DNA of 38,575 bases from IMG/VR virus record IMGVR_UViG_3300042540_000959, positions 1 through 38,575 of that record, one strand, 5' to 3'. Shown here piece after piece: positions 30,293 through 37,392 of this stretch (positions are counted from its first letter, which is position 1; every line of letters starts with the position of its first letter). The position numbers and the translations under genes are program-made. The notes below the pieces were generated by a model. That model had not been told where the DNA came from. It saw only the letters and a list, made by a program, of their open reading frames with translations, and ran no database searches. This stretch comes from a virus.

Positions 30293-30675
30293 TTTTGGGA
30301 CACGTCCCAAAGCTGCTGCCCGGCTGTCCCATGTAGCGGCAAGCCTGTCCCTGACTGCAGTTTCAGGCGCTGGGGAGGGTGCCCACATGGGCCAGGCTGC
30401 AGCGTTTTGGGACTTTTGGGACAGTTTGGGACAGAAGTGTCCCAGAGCAAATCGACTGCGGCGCAACGGATCTGGGCAGGTTTTGGGACTTTGGGACAGC
30501 CCCTAAGAAAATACCTTTTCTATTATTTATTTAAGTATTAGTACCTAGTCCTATGGGTATGGATGGAAATGTCCCTAGAGGCGTCCCAATGTCCCCAAAC
30601 ACAGCCAACCTGCTAGCGCTGGTGCGGTTTCTGCTTTGGGACAGCGCTGTCCCAAATGTCCCAAATGTCCCAAAA
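30293..30675. other. Candidate replication origin: GGGACA iterons plus A+T-rich stretch
   Basis: No gene in 30218-30756. At least fifteen copies of TTTGGGACA or its complement TGTCCCAAA (cores at 30297, 30304, 30325, 30346, 30409, 30418, 30428, 30438, 30485, 30494, 30570, 30583, 30639, 30648, 30657 and 30666) occur in both orientations. Some are paired head to head (30293-30310 and the exact 22-base palindrome 30635-30656). An A+T-rich run lies in the middle at about 30505-30541. The layout, repeats flanking an easily melted segment next to a replication gene, fits an origin. Confidence 0.65.
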
Positions 30676-30704
30676 CCACTTCAACCCTCCGAAATCCGGT
30701 TGTT

Positions 30705-30735
30705 TGGTGCTGATGGGTGCAACTGGCGGTAGGAT
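30705..30735 (+). promoter_or_regulatory. Class II promoter motif (TGGTGC-N19-TAGGAT)
   Basis: TGGTGC at 30705-30710 and TAGGAT at 30730-30735 keep the 19-base gap. A second GGGTGC lies at 30715. The gene start is at 30757, about 22 bases downstream of the -10. Confidence 0.5.
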
Positions 30736-30756
30736 GCCCCTACCCGCCGCCATGCC

Positions 30757-31143
30757 ATGAACGTCCTGCAGCAGCTGCGCGCCGCCGTGGCCCAGGAAGG
30801 CGCCTCAACCCCTCCGCCGGTGCCCACACCCACCCCATCGCTTGCAGCCCCCGCAGCGGCGCCCCTGCGGCCCTGCCCGTTCACGTTCGGCGACTGGCTG
30901 CCCCGCACCGACCCGCAGGCCCACCCTGGAGAGGCTCAGCGCGCCGTGCTGCTGAGTGGGTTCGTGGTGGCCTGGTGGCGCCGCGAGTGGGTGCCGCCGC
31001 TGCCTATCCCTAGCTACAGCCCGCCCATCACGCTGGAGCCATACCAGCGCAACGCGATCTACCTGCCCGACGGCAGCGAGGGGGAGAGCAGCTGCTGCCC
31101 TCAGACTGCTCTGCAGCGACTCGCCGCACGTCTCGGCGCTTGA
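30757..31143 (+). CDS. Hypothetical protein (128 aa)
   Basis: MNVLQQLRAAVAQEGASTPP begins with a helix and a Pro-rich linker. The middle (CPFTFGDWLPRTDPQAHPGE) and AVLLSGFVVAWWRREWVPP look folded, followed by a C-terminus with paired Cys. First gene after the origin-like array. No family recognised. Confidence 0.55.
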   Translation: MNVLQQLRAAVAQEGASTPPPVPTPTPSLAAPAAAPLRPCPFTFGDWLPRTDPQAHPGEAQRAVLLSGFVVAWWRREWVPPLPIPSYSPPITLEPYQRNAIYLPDGSEGESSCCPQTALQRLAARLGA

Positions 31144-31146
31144 TCC

Positions 31147-31470
31147 ATGGCTAACCCCCAGAAACGCAAGGGCTCGGCCTTTGAGCGGCTGATCGCTGAC
31201 TACCTGGCCGAGCGCATCCCCTGCGAGCGCATCCCTGCCGGTGCCACCCTCGACCGCGGCGATCTTTGGACACCTAGCTGTGCAATTCAGGCGAAGTGCT
31301 GCCGCACCCTGAGCCTCGGCGCCTGGCTGCGCGATGCGATGGAGCAGCAGGTCAACGCCGGCAAGCGCCTCCACGCCCTGGTGGTGAAGCGCAAGGGCAC
31401 CACGGACCCGGCCGAGCAGTTCGTGGTGATGAGCCTGGAGCAGTTCCGCGAGCTGCTGGGCGAAGTGTGA
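31147..31470 (+). CDS. Holliday-junction-resolvase-like PD-(D/E)XK nuclease (107 aa)
   Basis: NPQKRKGSAFERLIADYLAE with Glu14, then RGDLWTP with the catalytic Asp and AIQAK in place of E-x-K, then VVKRKGTTDPAEQFVVM. The order E, G-D, (Q/E)-x-K is that of small Hjc-type resolvases and their phage relatives. Would cut branched DNA before packaging. The Gln in the third motif is unusual and may lower activity, though other phage members show variation there. Confidence 0.7.
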   Translation: MANPQKRKGSAFERLIADYLAERIPCERIPAGATLDRGDLWTPSCAIQAKCCRTLSLGAWLRDAMEQQVNAGKRLHALVVKRKGTTDPAEQFVVMSLEQFRELLGEV

Positions 31471-31579
31471 CGATCGGTTAACTGGCTGCCTGTTTGGGTG
31501 CATTTGCGCTCACTTGCGCTCGGAGTGGTGTAGGATATTTGCATCGGAGGCAAGCCCCTCCACCACTCGCCAGCCAGCT

Positions 31580-31930
31580 ATGACCGCCACCTTCAAGTTT
31601 TTCTGGAACGGCATCAAGGTCAACAACGGACCTCTGCAGAAAGCCAGTTTCAGCATCGGCAACACCCTGAATCACCCCCAAGGCACGATCACCATCTACG
31701 CCAAGAACTACCGCCGTTTTTCTGCTGAGGTGTGGCAAGCCTTCGACGTTCAGAACGACTCCGACAGCATGACCGATTACTTCGAGTCGGATCGGATTCG
31801 CGTCCGCCCTGATCACCCCTTCTACGCTCAGGCGCTCAAGGCAGTGCATGCCTCTAATGCCCACCACTCCAAGATGCAAGCCAAGCGGGAAGAGCGCTGG
31901 GCCCAGCGCCGCCAGCTGGCCGCCGCCTGA
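31580..31930 (+). CDS. Conserved small phage protein (116 aa)
   Basis: MTATFKFFWNGIKVNNGPLQ then PQGTITIYAKNYRRFSAEV and DSMTDYFESDRIRVRPDHP. A beta-rich conserved type seen in several phages with no known role. A TTGCGC/TATTTG promoter-like pair lies at 31514-31541 and the CACCACTCGCCAG leader motif at 31561-31571. The rest of the upstream frame is ignored for this reason. Confidence 0.6.
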   Translation: MTATFKFFWNGIKVNNGPLQKASFSIGNTLNHPQGTITIYAKNYRRFSAEVWQAFDVQNDSDSMTDYFESDRIRVRPDHPFYAQALKAVHASNAHHSKMQAKREERWAQRRQLAAA

Positions 31931-31949
31931 CGGCCATCCTGTAGCCTGC

Positions 31950-32006
31950 TCTCGGACATGGCGTCCGAGTGGACCGCAACCCTCGCCCTGGCAGGCGGGG
32001 GTTTTT
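31950..32006 (+). terminator. Hairpin plus intrinsic terminator
   Basis: CTCGGAC/GTCCGAG around 31950-31968 forms a seven-bp stem. Then CCCTCGCC/GGCGGGGG (31980-31987/31994-32001) is followed by TTTTT (32002-32006). The second is a standard rho-independent terminator, and the first may be a regulatory hairpin. Confidence 0.7.
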
Positions 32007-32045
32007 CATGCCTGCTGGCAGACTGTGCGCAGATGCCCTGCCACT

Positions 32046-32276
32046 GTGAAGCGCGCCGCCACCCCTTGGCACCTGCTAGACCGCTCGACACCGTGGCTGG
32101 CCTGGTGGCAGGAGCTGATCCTTAACTGGGTGTCGTCGTGGAATTCCATTGGCTGCCTAACCGTTGTCAGCGCTGCTGACCCTGAAGAGTTCGCCGCATG
32201 GGATCTGCCGACTGACCTGGAGCTGCAGCGGATGGAGCTAGAGGAGCTGCTGGCCGTGGGAGAGGACGACGGGTGA
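32046..32276 (+). CDS. Small hypothetical protein (76 aa)
   Basis: GTG start VKRAATPWHLLDRSTPWLAW. A Trp-rich helical front is followed by an acidic C-terminus (DPEEFAAWDLPTDLELQRME). Stop overlaps the next start. Since it precedes morphogenesis genes it may be a head or tail accessory, but nothing shows it. Confidence 0.45.
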   Translation: MKRAATPWHLLDRSTPWLAWWQELILNWVSSWNSIGCLTVVSAADPEEFAAWDLPTDLELQRMELEELLAVGEDDG

Positions 32277-33013
32277 TGTTGGAGCTCAGCCTGACCATCG
32301 ACACCAAGGCGATTGACCGGTTCGCCCTGCTCACCGAGAAGAACATCCGCTACGCCACAGGCCGCGCCATGGCGGCCACCGTGCGGGCTGCTGAGAAGCA
32401 GCTGAAGCAAGACTTGGCCAAGAGCTCAGGCGGCCCCATTGAGGGCGGCGCCACACGCTGGACCATCGGCGGCACATACAACCGCAGACCATCGCCGAAC
32501 AACCTGGTGGCCGAGGTCGGCCTGCGGTCGGATCAGAGCAGGGCAGCCGGTCGCTACATCTCGGTGCTGACCCGTGGTGGGCCGCCGCGTCGCAAGGCCG
32601 TGGACAGCAAGGCTGCTGGTGTGGTGGATGGAAGCGGCCTCACCATCGTGCCAACCCGAAGGCAGCGGGTGGACGCTAAGGGCAACGTCACCCTGGCGGC
32701 CTACAAGAAGGCGCTGGCATCGGCCTCCTACATCCGCAACGGTCAGCAGTTCAACCGCACGACCGGGGGGCGGTTCTTCATAATCCCGATCAAGGGCCCG
32801 GCTGGCCGGATGGGATTGTTCGAGCGCACCGGCAGAGGCCGCTACGGCAGCCTCCGAGGCGCTCAGATGCGCTTCACGCTGGAGCCCACCCCTGCGCCGC
32901 GCCGCAGCACCTACGACCTCACGGGCGACCTGCAGCGGTCGGCTCAGCGCGTCTGGCCTGGGGAGATCACGGCGCAGCTGAGGACGGAGCTGGCCAGGGC
33001 AGGGTTCGGGTGA
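32276..33013 (+). CDS. Tail/connector protein, minor-tail-protein-Z-like (245 aa)
   Basis: MLELSLTIDTKAIDRFALLT then YATGRAMAATVRAAEKQLKQ is the helical start seen in lambda gpZ-like and related head-tail connector proteins. FFIIPIKGPAGRMGLFERTG and the basic core follow. A GTG at 32273 could also be the start. It lies before the terminase genes, unlike lambda where Z is after them, so order differs or the family call is wrong. Moderate confidence in the tail-module assignment. Confidence 0.45.
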   Translation: MLELSLTIDTKAIDRFALLTEKNIRYATGRAMAATVRAAEKQLKQDLAKSSGGPIEGGATRWTIGGTYNRRPSPNNLVAEVGLRSDQSRAAGRYISVLTRGGPPRRKAVDSKAAGVVDGSGLTIVPTRRQRVDAKGNVTLAAYKKALASASYIRNGQQFNRTTGGRFFIIPIKGPAGRMGLFERTGRGRYGSLRGAQMRFTLEPTPAPRRSTYDLTGDLQRSAQRVWPGEITAQLRTELARAGFG

Positions 33014-33019
33014 GGCGCT

Positions 33020-33055
33020 GTTGAGAATCAACCGGGCGTCCAGTTGATTCTCAAC
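33020..33055. repeat. 13-bp perfect inverted repeat
   Basis: GTTGAGAATCAAC (33020-33032) and GTTGATTCTCAAC (33043-33055) are exact inverse copies, each itself semi-palindromic. Directly after the stop of the gene before it. No T run follows, so it may be a factor-dependent terminator or a binding site. Confidence 0.8.
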
Positions 33056-33171
33056 AAGGGCTGAATGAGTGAGAACCCTTGCGGCGCAAGGGATTGCGGG
33101 TCCTGGCTGGGACTAGGGAGACAAGGATCTTTCGCGCCCGCCTTTGTTTGGCGATATCGTTTTCTCAATAA

Positions 33172-34316
33172 GGTTGCACGGTTGCAAAAACCATGCTCCA
33201 TAGATTGAGGTGGGCCAGCGTGGTGGAACACCTGACCCGTGACCAACCTGCGGACACAGGCTGATGAACGGATTGTACGAGCTGCTGCCAGGGCGGCCGG
33301 ATTACGATGAAAGCAAGCACCGGCTCGGCCGCCTGTGCAAGCGTGGCCACGACTGGATGGGCACAGGCCAAAGCCTGCGACGGATAAAAGGAAGTCAGTG
33401 CACTGAATGCCATAAGGTAAATAAATCTACTCCCGAAGCAAAAACTAGAATGCAAAAATGGAGGGAAGATAATGCCGACGATCAAAGGCAAAAAGCGCGC
33501 GAGAGAATGGCAAAATTGCGCCAAAACCCTGAATATGCAGAAATCTGCAGGGAAAGAAATTGCAAGTCCATGAAAAAAAATCGCGCCACAAATGGTCGCG
33601 TGCGCAACGGCTTACACGTTCCACCCAACCTGCTAGGGCACTCCCTGCAGGCCCGCGACCTTCAGGCCTTCGCCGATGCTGGCTGGGACCTGGCGGCAAT
33701 GCTCCCTGCGACCGTCTTCGAGTCGCGCAAGCTCTGGTTTTACCTGAAAAACAACCAGTCGGCACCAACGGTTGCGGAGTTGGTGGAAAGACAGGCCCTG
33801 GATATTGTTGGCGCGGAAAAGGCAGAGTTTATAGAATCCGGCGGCACAGAAGAGGAGTGGAGAAAGGAATACGCCAGGCGTCAGCATCACATCAAAATGG
33901 CAACCGACCCGGATTACGTTGCCTACATGCGGCAGAAGTCCAAGCGCCGCAAGGCACAAATGCGTGACAGCGTGGCGATTCAAGTCAAGGGCCGAGAGAT
34001 CCGCGCCAGGTTCGCCCAGTTTGACCACCGCTGCGCATACTGCGGAGCCGATGGCGACCTGCACATTGAGCACGTCGTGCCGATCAGCAAGGGCGGGCCG
34101 CATTCAATCGGCAACATCATCCCTGCGTGCGAATCCTGCAACTACAGCAAGCGCGACAGCGAGGTTGAGAGCTGGTACCGCTCACAGCCGTTCTTTAGCG
34201 AGCTGCGCTGGCGGAAGATCTGCCGGGTGCTGGGCTGGCAGCGCTCCAGTGTCGGGCAGCTGGCGCTGCTGTAGCCCGCAACCACGGCTTACGCTGGTTG
34301 CATGACGGTTGCAACC
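33172..34316 (+). other. GGTTGC words on both sides of the HNH gene (possible split cos/terminase-binding region)
   Basis: GGTTGC occurs at 33172, 33180, 34296 and 34307, and GCAACC at 34278 and 34311. The last two overlap as the ten-base palindrome GGTTGCAACC. They lie just before the HNH gene and again around the start of the small terminase gene, where lambda-type phages keep terminase binding sites. Weak evidence. Confidence 0.35.
33264..34274 (+). CDS. HNH endonuclease next to the terminase genes (336 aa)
   Basis: The N-terminus has a Cys/His pair motif, RLCKRGHDWMGTGQSLRR with CTECHK, seen in several phage HNH proteins. The basic helical middle is long. The C-terminal HNH (CAYCGADGDLHIEHVVPISK, then IIPACESCNYSKRD) has both Cys pairs and the catalytic His. 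Phage HNH enzymes beside terminase can be needed for packaging, or the gene may be a mobile insert. The first half is visibly lower in G+C, which favours a mosaic origin. Bases 33014-33263 upstream hold the inverted repeat, a CCCTTGC/GCAAGGG hairpin (33076-33092) and two GGTTGC words, and no gene. Confidence 0.8.
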   Translation: MNGLYELLPGRPDYDESKHRLGRLCKRGHDWMGTGQSLRRIKGSQCTECHKVNKSTPEAKTRMQKWREDNADDQRQKARERMAKLRQNPEYAEICRERNCKSMKKNRATNGRVRNGLHVPPNLLGHSLQARDLQAFADAGWDLAAMLPATVFESRKLWFYLKNNQSAPTVAELVERQALDIVGAEKAEFIESGGTEEEWRKEYARRQHHIKMATDPDYVAYMRQKSKRRKAQMRDSVAIQVKGREIRARFAQFDHRCAYCGADGDLHIEHVVPISKGGPHSIGNIIPACESCNYSKRDSEVESWYRSQPFFSELRWRKICRVLGWQRSSVGQLALL

Positions 34317-34910
34317 AACCAAAGCCTCAGCGCCGAGAAGGGGGCTGAGCTGATCCATCGCGAAACCGGCCGCAGCTGCTCAAGGCAGAACCTGGAGAAG
34401 CTGTGCCGGAAGGGCGCGCTGAAGGAAAGCCCCTGCGTGCTGAGCGCCTATCCGCTGCGCGTGGATGCGGGCCTGCTGGTGGCCGAGTACCTGGCCAAGG
34501 TCGCCCCGTATCAGATCGAAGCGCAGCAGCCTGCGGCCAAGGCCAAGACCGTCATCCCCAGTTCAGCGCCGCGCACCCCCAGTCGCCCGTCCAGTGATTC
34601 CGACGCTGGCGACCCTGGCGAGGTTCCCAACTACAACGAAGAGCGCGCCTGGCATGAACGCGAAAAACGATTAACCGCTGAGTTGGTTCGGCGAGAAAAA
34701 GCCGGCGAGCTGGTCTACAAGGCCGACGTGGAGCAGGCGCAGATGGCCACCGCCCTGACCCTGAAGAATCAGCTGGAGGCGCTGCCGAAGCAGATCAAAC
34801 AGCAGCTACCGCACCTGTCGATCAGCGATGAGGAAATGATCGAGCGGCTGGTGGCCAAGGTGCTCACCGCCGTGGCGGACTGGCGGATGGATCAGGAGGA
34901 AGAGGAATGA
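34302..34910 (+). CDS. Terminase small subunit, Nu1/DUF1441-like (202 aa)
   Basis: An N-terminal winged-helix/HTH (SAEKGAELIHRETGRSCSRQ, NLEKLCRKGAL) is joined to a linker rich in Pro/Ser. A coiled coil follows (HEREKRLTAELVRREKAGEL, VYKADVEQAQMATALTLKNQ) with an acidic tail. This is the arrangement of Nu1-type small subunits that bind cos DNA and hold TerL. It is directly followed by TerL with an ATGA overlap. Confidence 0.75.
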   Translation: MTVATNQSLSAEKGAELIHRETGRSCSRQNLEKLCRKGALKESPCVLSAYPLRVDAGLLVAEYLAKVAPYQIEAQQPAAKAKTVIPSSAPRTPSRPSSDSDAGDPGEVPNYNEERAWHEREKRLTAELVRREKAGELVYKADVEQAQMATALTLKNQLEALPKQIKQQLPHLSISDEEMIERLVAKVLTAVADWRMDQEEEE

Positions 34911-36829
34911 TTACGCGGGACGTGCCAGCGCTCGCGGCGGGCATCGCCGAGTGCTTCAGGCCCAGGCCGCTGCTCAGTGGCGTGGAGTATGCCGACACCT
35001 ACGGCCACGTGACGGGCAACGCGGCCAGCAAGGGCCCATGGATCACCCGGCCTTATCAGGCGTACTGGTTCTATGCCTTCGCCTCGCGGCGGGTGCCGAT
35101 CTTCGTGTGCATGAAGTCTGCCCGCGTCGGCTGGTCGGAGTCGGTGAAGATCGGCGCGGTGCAGTATTACGCGCACTGGAAGCCATCCAAGGTGATGGTG
35201 GTGCAGCCGATCGAGAAGGACGCCGAGGAGTACAGCAAGGAAGACATCAGCGACCTGTTCGCCGATACGCCTTGCTTGGGTGGGTTGCTGTCGGAGTCGA
35301 AATCTCGGGGCACGGCGACCAACACCATCCTGCTGAAGAAGCTCACGAATGGCGCGCTGATCGACATCGTGAACGCCAAGAGCGGCAAGTCATTCCGGCG
35401 CAAGGAACGGCCGGTGGTGATCTTTGAGGAACCGTCTGCCTACGACCGGATTAACGAGGGCTGTCAGATCAAGCTGGGCATCCGGCGTACTGAAACATCC
35501 TGGAATCCAAAGGTGATCATCGGCGGTACGCCGATCTTCCCGAACGACAAGACCCATCAGTGGTTCCTGCGCGGTGATCAGCAATACCGCTACCTGCCGT
35601 GTCCGCACTGCAGCCACTATCAGCCGCTGCGGTGGGAGGCGATGGCCAAGGATGGCCCGGACGCTGGCACCTTCGAGTGCGAGAACTGCAAGAAGCCGAT
35701 CCGCTACACCTCCCTGCGGGAGATGGACGCCCACGGCGGCTGGGCCTGCCCATTGGGCCTGGACCGCTCACAGCAGTCGCTGACGGCCGACGGTGAGCCG
35801 GCAGTTGAGAGCCAGTACATCTGGGCGGCGTACAGCTACCACGCCGGGGCGGTGTGGTCGAAGCTGATCAGCGAGTATCAGGAAGCACTGGAGGCGATGC
35901 GCCGAGGCGACACCGACCCGATGCAGACCTACCACAACACGGTGCTAGGGATCCCGTGGGAGGACAGCATCGCCGGCAAGCTCACCTGCGATGGCCTGGC
36001 CGAGCGGCGCAAGAACATCGAGGCCGGCAACGGCTACCCGATGGGCACCGTGCCCAATGGCGTCCTGATGGTAACAATCGGGGTTGACGTGCAGGGCGGC
36101 GGCGGGTCGGTTGATGAGCGGGTGGTGGTGACGGTGTGGGGCTGGGGCCGCGGCGAGGAAGGCTGGCACCTAGGCCACTGGGAGATCGACGGCGACCCGC
36201 AGCAGAAGGAAACGTTGCAGCAGTTGGAGCAGATCGCGGCGACGAAATGGCGGCGGGAAGACGGGGCTGAAGTGCCGCTGGCGATGGGCGCGATCGATGA
36301 AGGCGGCCACTCGACCCAAGAGATCAGGGACTGGTGCCGAAAGCAGGGCGGCCTATGGGTGCCGGTGCGTGGTGATGGCGCCAAGGGCAAGCCGCTGGTG
36401 GGCCGTGGCTCGCCGGTGGACATCAACCGGAAGAATCAGGCGGTGCAGAAAAAAGGCCTGTTGCTGTATCGGGTGGGGTACGAAACGAGCGTCTCGCACC
36501 TACAGGGCCGGTTGCGGAATGAGATCCCCGGTCCTGGGTATCTTCACCTGGGCGAGGCGTCTACAGATCAGTTCCTGGCGGAGTTGTTCCCGTGGAAACG
36601 GATGCCGAAGAAGGGCAGCCATGGCCGCGAATATCACTGGGACTGCCCGACCGGAATGCGCGATGAGGCGGGCGACTGCACACGGTACGCCTACGCCGCA
36701 CTGCAGCTGGTGAGCCGCCGCTACAACCGGGCGACGATGTGGGACCAGTTGGCGGCACAACTGGCGGCCTCCGTAGCCTCTAAGGGAGAGCCCGCGCCGC
36801 GCCGGGCCCGATCCTTCAGCGTGATATGA
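34907..36829 (+). CDS. terL: Terminase large subunit, lambda GpA family (640 aa)
   Basis: ATPase: VCMKSARVGWSES at about 68-79 (adenine-binding and Walker A region) and RPVVIFEEPS at 168-176 (Walker B and catalytic Glu). A zinc motif CPHC/CENC (C232, C235, C258, C261) marks the GpA family. Nuclease: IGVDVQGGG with Asp394, then LAMGAIDEGGHSTQ and a late Asp near DCPTGMRDEAGD. It pumps DNA into the prohead and cuts it. Length is typical of GpA (about 640). Overlaps the next gene by four bases. Confidence 0.9.
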   Translation: MITRDVPALAAGIAECFRPRPLLSGVEYADTYGHVTGNAASKGPWITRPYQAYWFYAFASRRVPIFVCMKSARVGWSESVKIGAVQYYAHWKPSKVMVVQPIEKDAEEYSKEDISDLFADTPCLGGLLSESKSRGTATNTILLKKLTNGALIDIVNAKSGKSFRRKERPVVIFEEPSAYDRINEGCQIKLGIRRTETSWNPKVIIGGTPIFPNDKTHQWFLRGDQQYRYLPCPHCSHYQPLRWEAMAKDGPDAGTFECENCKKPIRYTSLREMDAHGGWACPLGLDRSQQSLTADGEPAVESQYIWAAYSYHAGAVWSKLISEYQEALEAMRRGDTDPMQTYHNTVLGIPWEDSIAGKLTCDGLAERRKNIEAGNGYPMGTVPNGVLMVTIGVDVQGGGGSVDERVVVTVWGWGRGEEGWHLGHWEIDGDPQQKETLQQLEQIAATKWRREDGAEVPLAMGAIDEGGHSTQEIRDWCRKQGGLWVPVRGDGAKGKPLVGRGSPVDINRKNQAVQKKGLLLYRVGYETSVSHLQGRLRNEIPGPGYLHLGEASTDQFLAELFPWKRMPKKGSHGREYHWDCPTGMRDEAGDCTRYAYAALQLVSRRYNRATMWDQLAAQLAASVASKGEPAPRRARSFSVI

Positions 36830-37392
36830 CCCAGCCGGCCGAGCTCTACCAAGGCGATCTAACCAGCTGGATCGAATCCCGCATCGCCCCAGACGCCACC
36901 GCCGTGACCGTGTGGCTGCGCGCTGCAGCAGCTGGCGCCGGTATCGAGGCAGTGGCCACCGACACTGACGACGGCTGGAAGGTGGAGCTGAGCGCCGCCA
37001 CTACGGCCACCATGGCAGCCGGCAGCTGGGAGCTGCAGATTGTCAGCACCGTCAACGGCGCCCCGCTCACTACTGGCCGCGGCAGCCTGACCGTCCGCAA
37101 GAGCCTGGCCTTCAGTGGCACCCCGGGCGCGTTCGATGATCGCAGCCAGGCGCAAAAGGATCTAGAGGCCGTTGAAGAGGCGATCCGCGCCCTGGCCACG
37201 GGTGCGGTTGAGTATCAGATCGGCTCTTTAGGTTCCGGCGGCAGGAAAGTTCGCCGGGTGGACCTGCCGGATCTGATCATGTGGCGCGACCGCCTCAAGG
37301 CCGAGGTCGCCCGTGAGAAGCGCGCCGAGATGATCGCGCAGGGCCTCGGCGATCCGCGCCGGCTTTATGTGCGGTTTCAGGGGGTGAGCTGA
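36826..37392 (+). CDS. Head-tail adaptor: Ig-like beta domain plus gpW-like region (188 aa)
   Basis: Residues 1-95 form a beta-sandwich-like domain (LYQGDLTSWIESRIAPDATA, then WKVELSAATTATMAAGSWEL). From about 105 on the sequence is helical with AVEYQIGSLGSGGRKVRRVD and LPDLIMWRDRLKAEV, the signature of lambda gpW and related head-completion proteins. Fusion of the two in one chain is uncommon. In lambda the gene between terA and portal is W, which supports the call. Overlaps the portal start (TGATG). Confidence 0.65.
   Translation: MTQPAELYQGDLTSWIESRIAPDATAVTVWLRAAAAGAGIEAVATDTDDGWKVELSAATTATMAAGSWELQIVSTVNGAPLTTGRGSLTVRKSLAFSGTPGAFDDRSQAQKDLEAVEEAIRALATGAVEYQIGSLGSGGRKVRRVDLPDLIMWRDRLKAEVAREKRAEMIAQGLGDPRRLYVRFQGVS

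Noticed and set aside
31959-32125. 55-codon ORF starting at an ATG in the hairpin loop
   Set aside because: Runs through the hairpin and the terminator and overlaps the next gene in another frame. Its hydrophobic start looks accidental.
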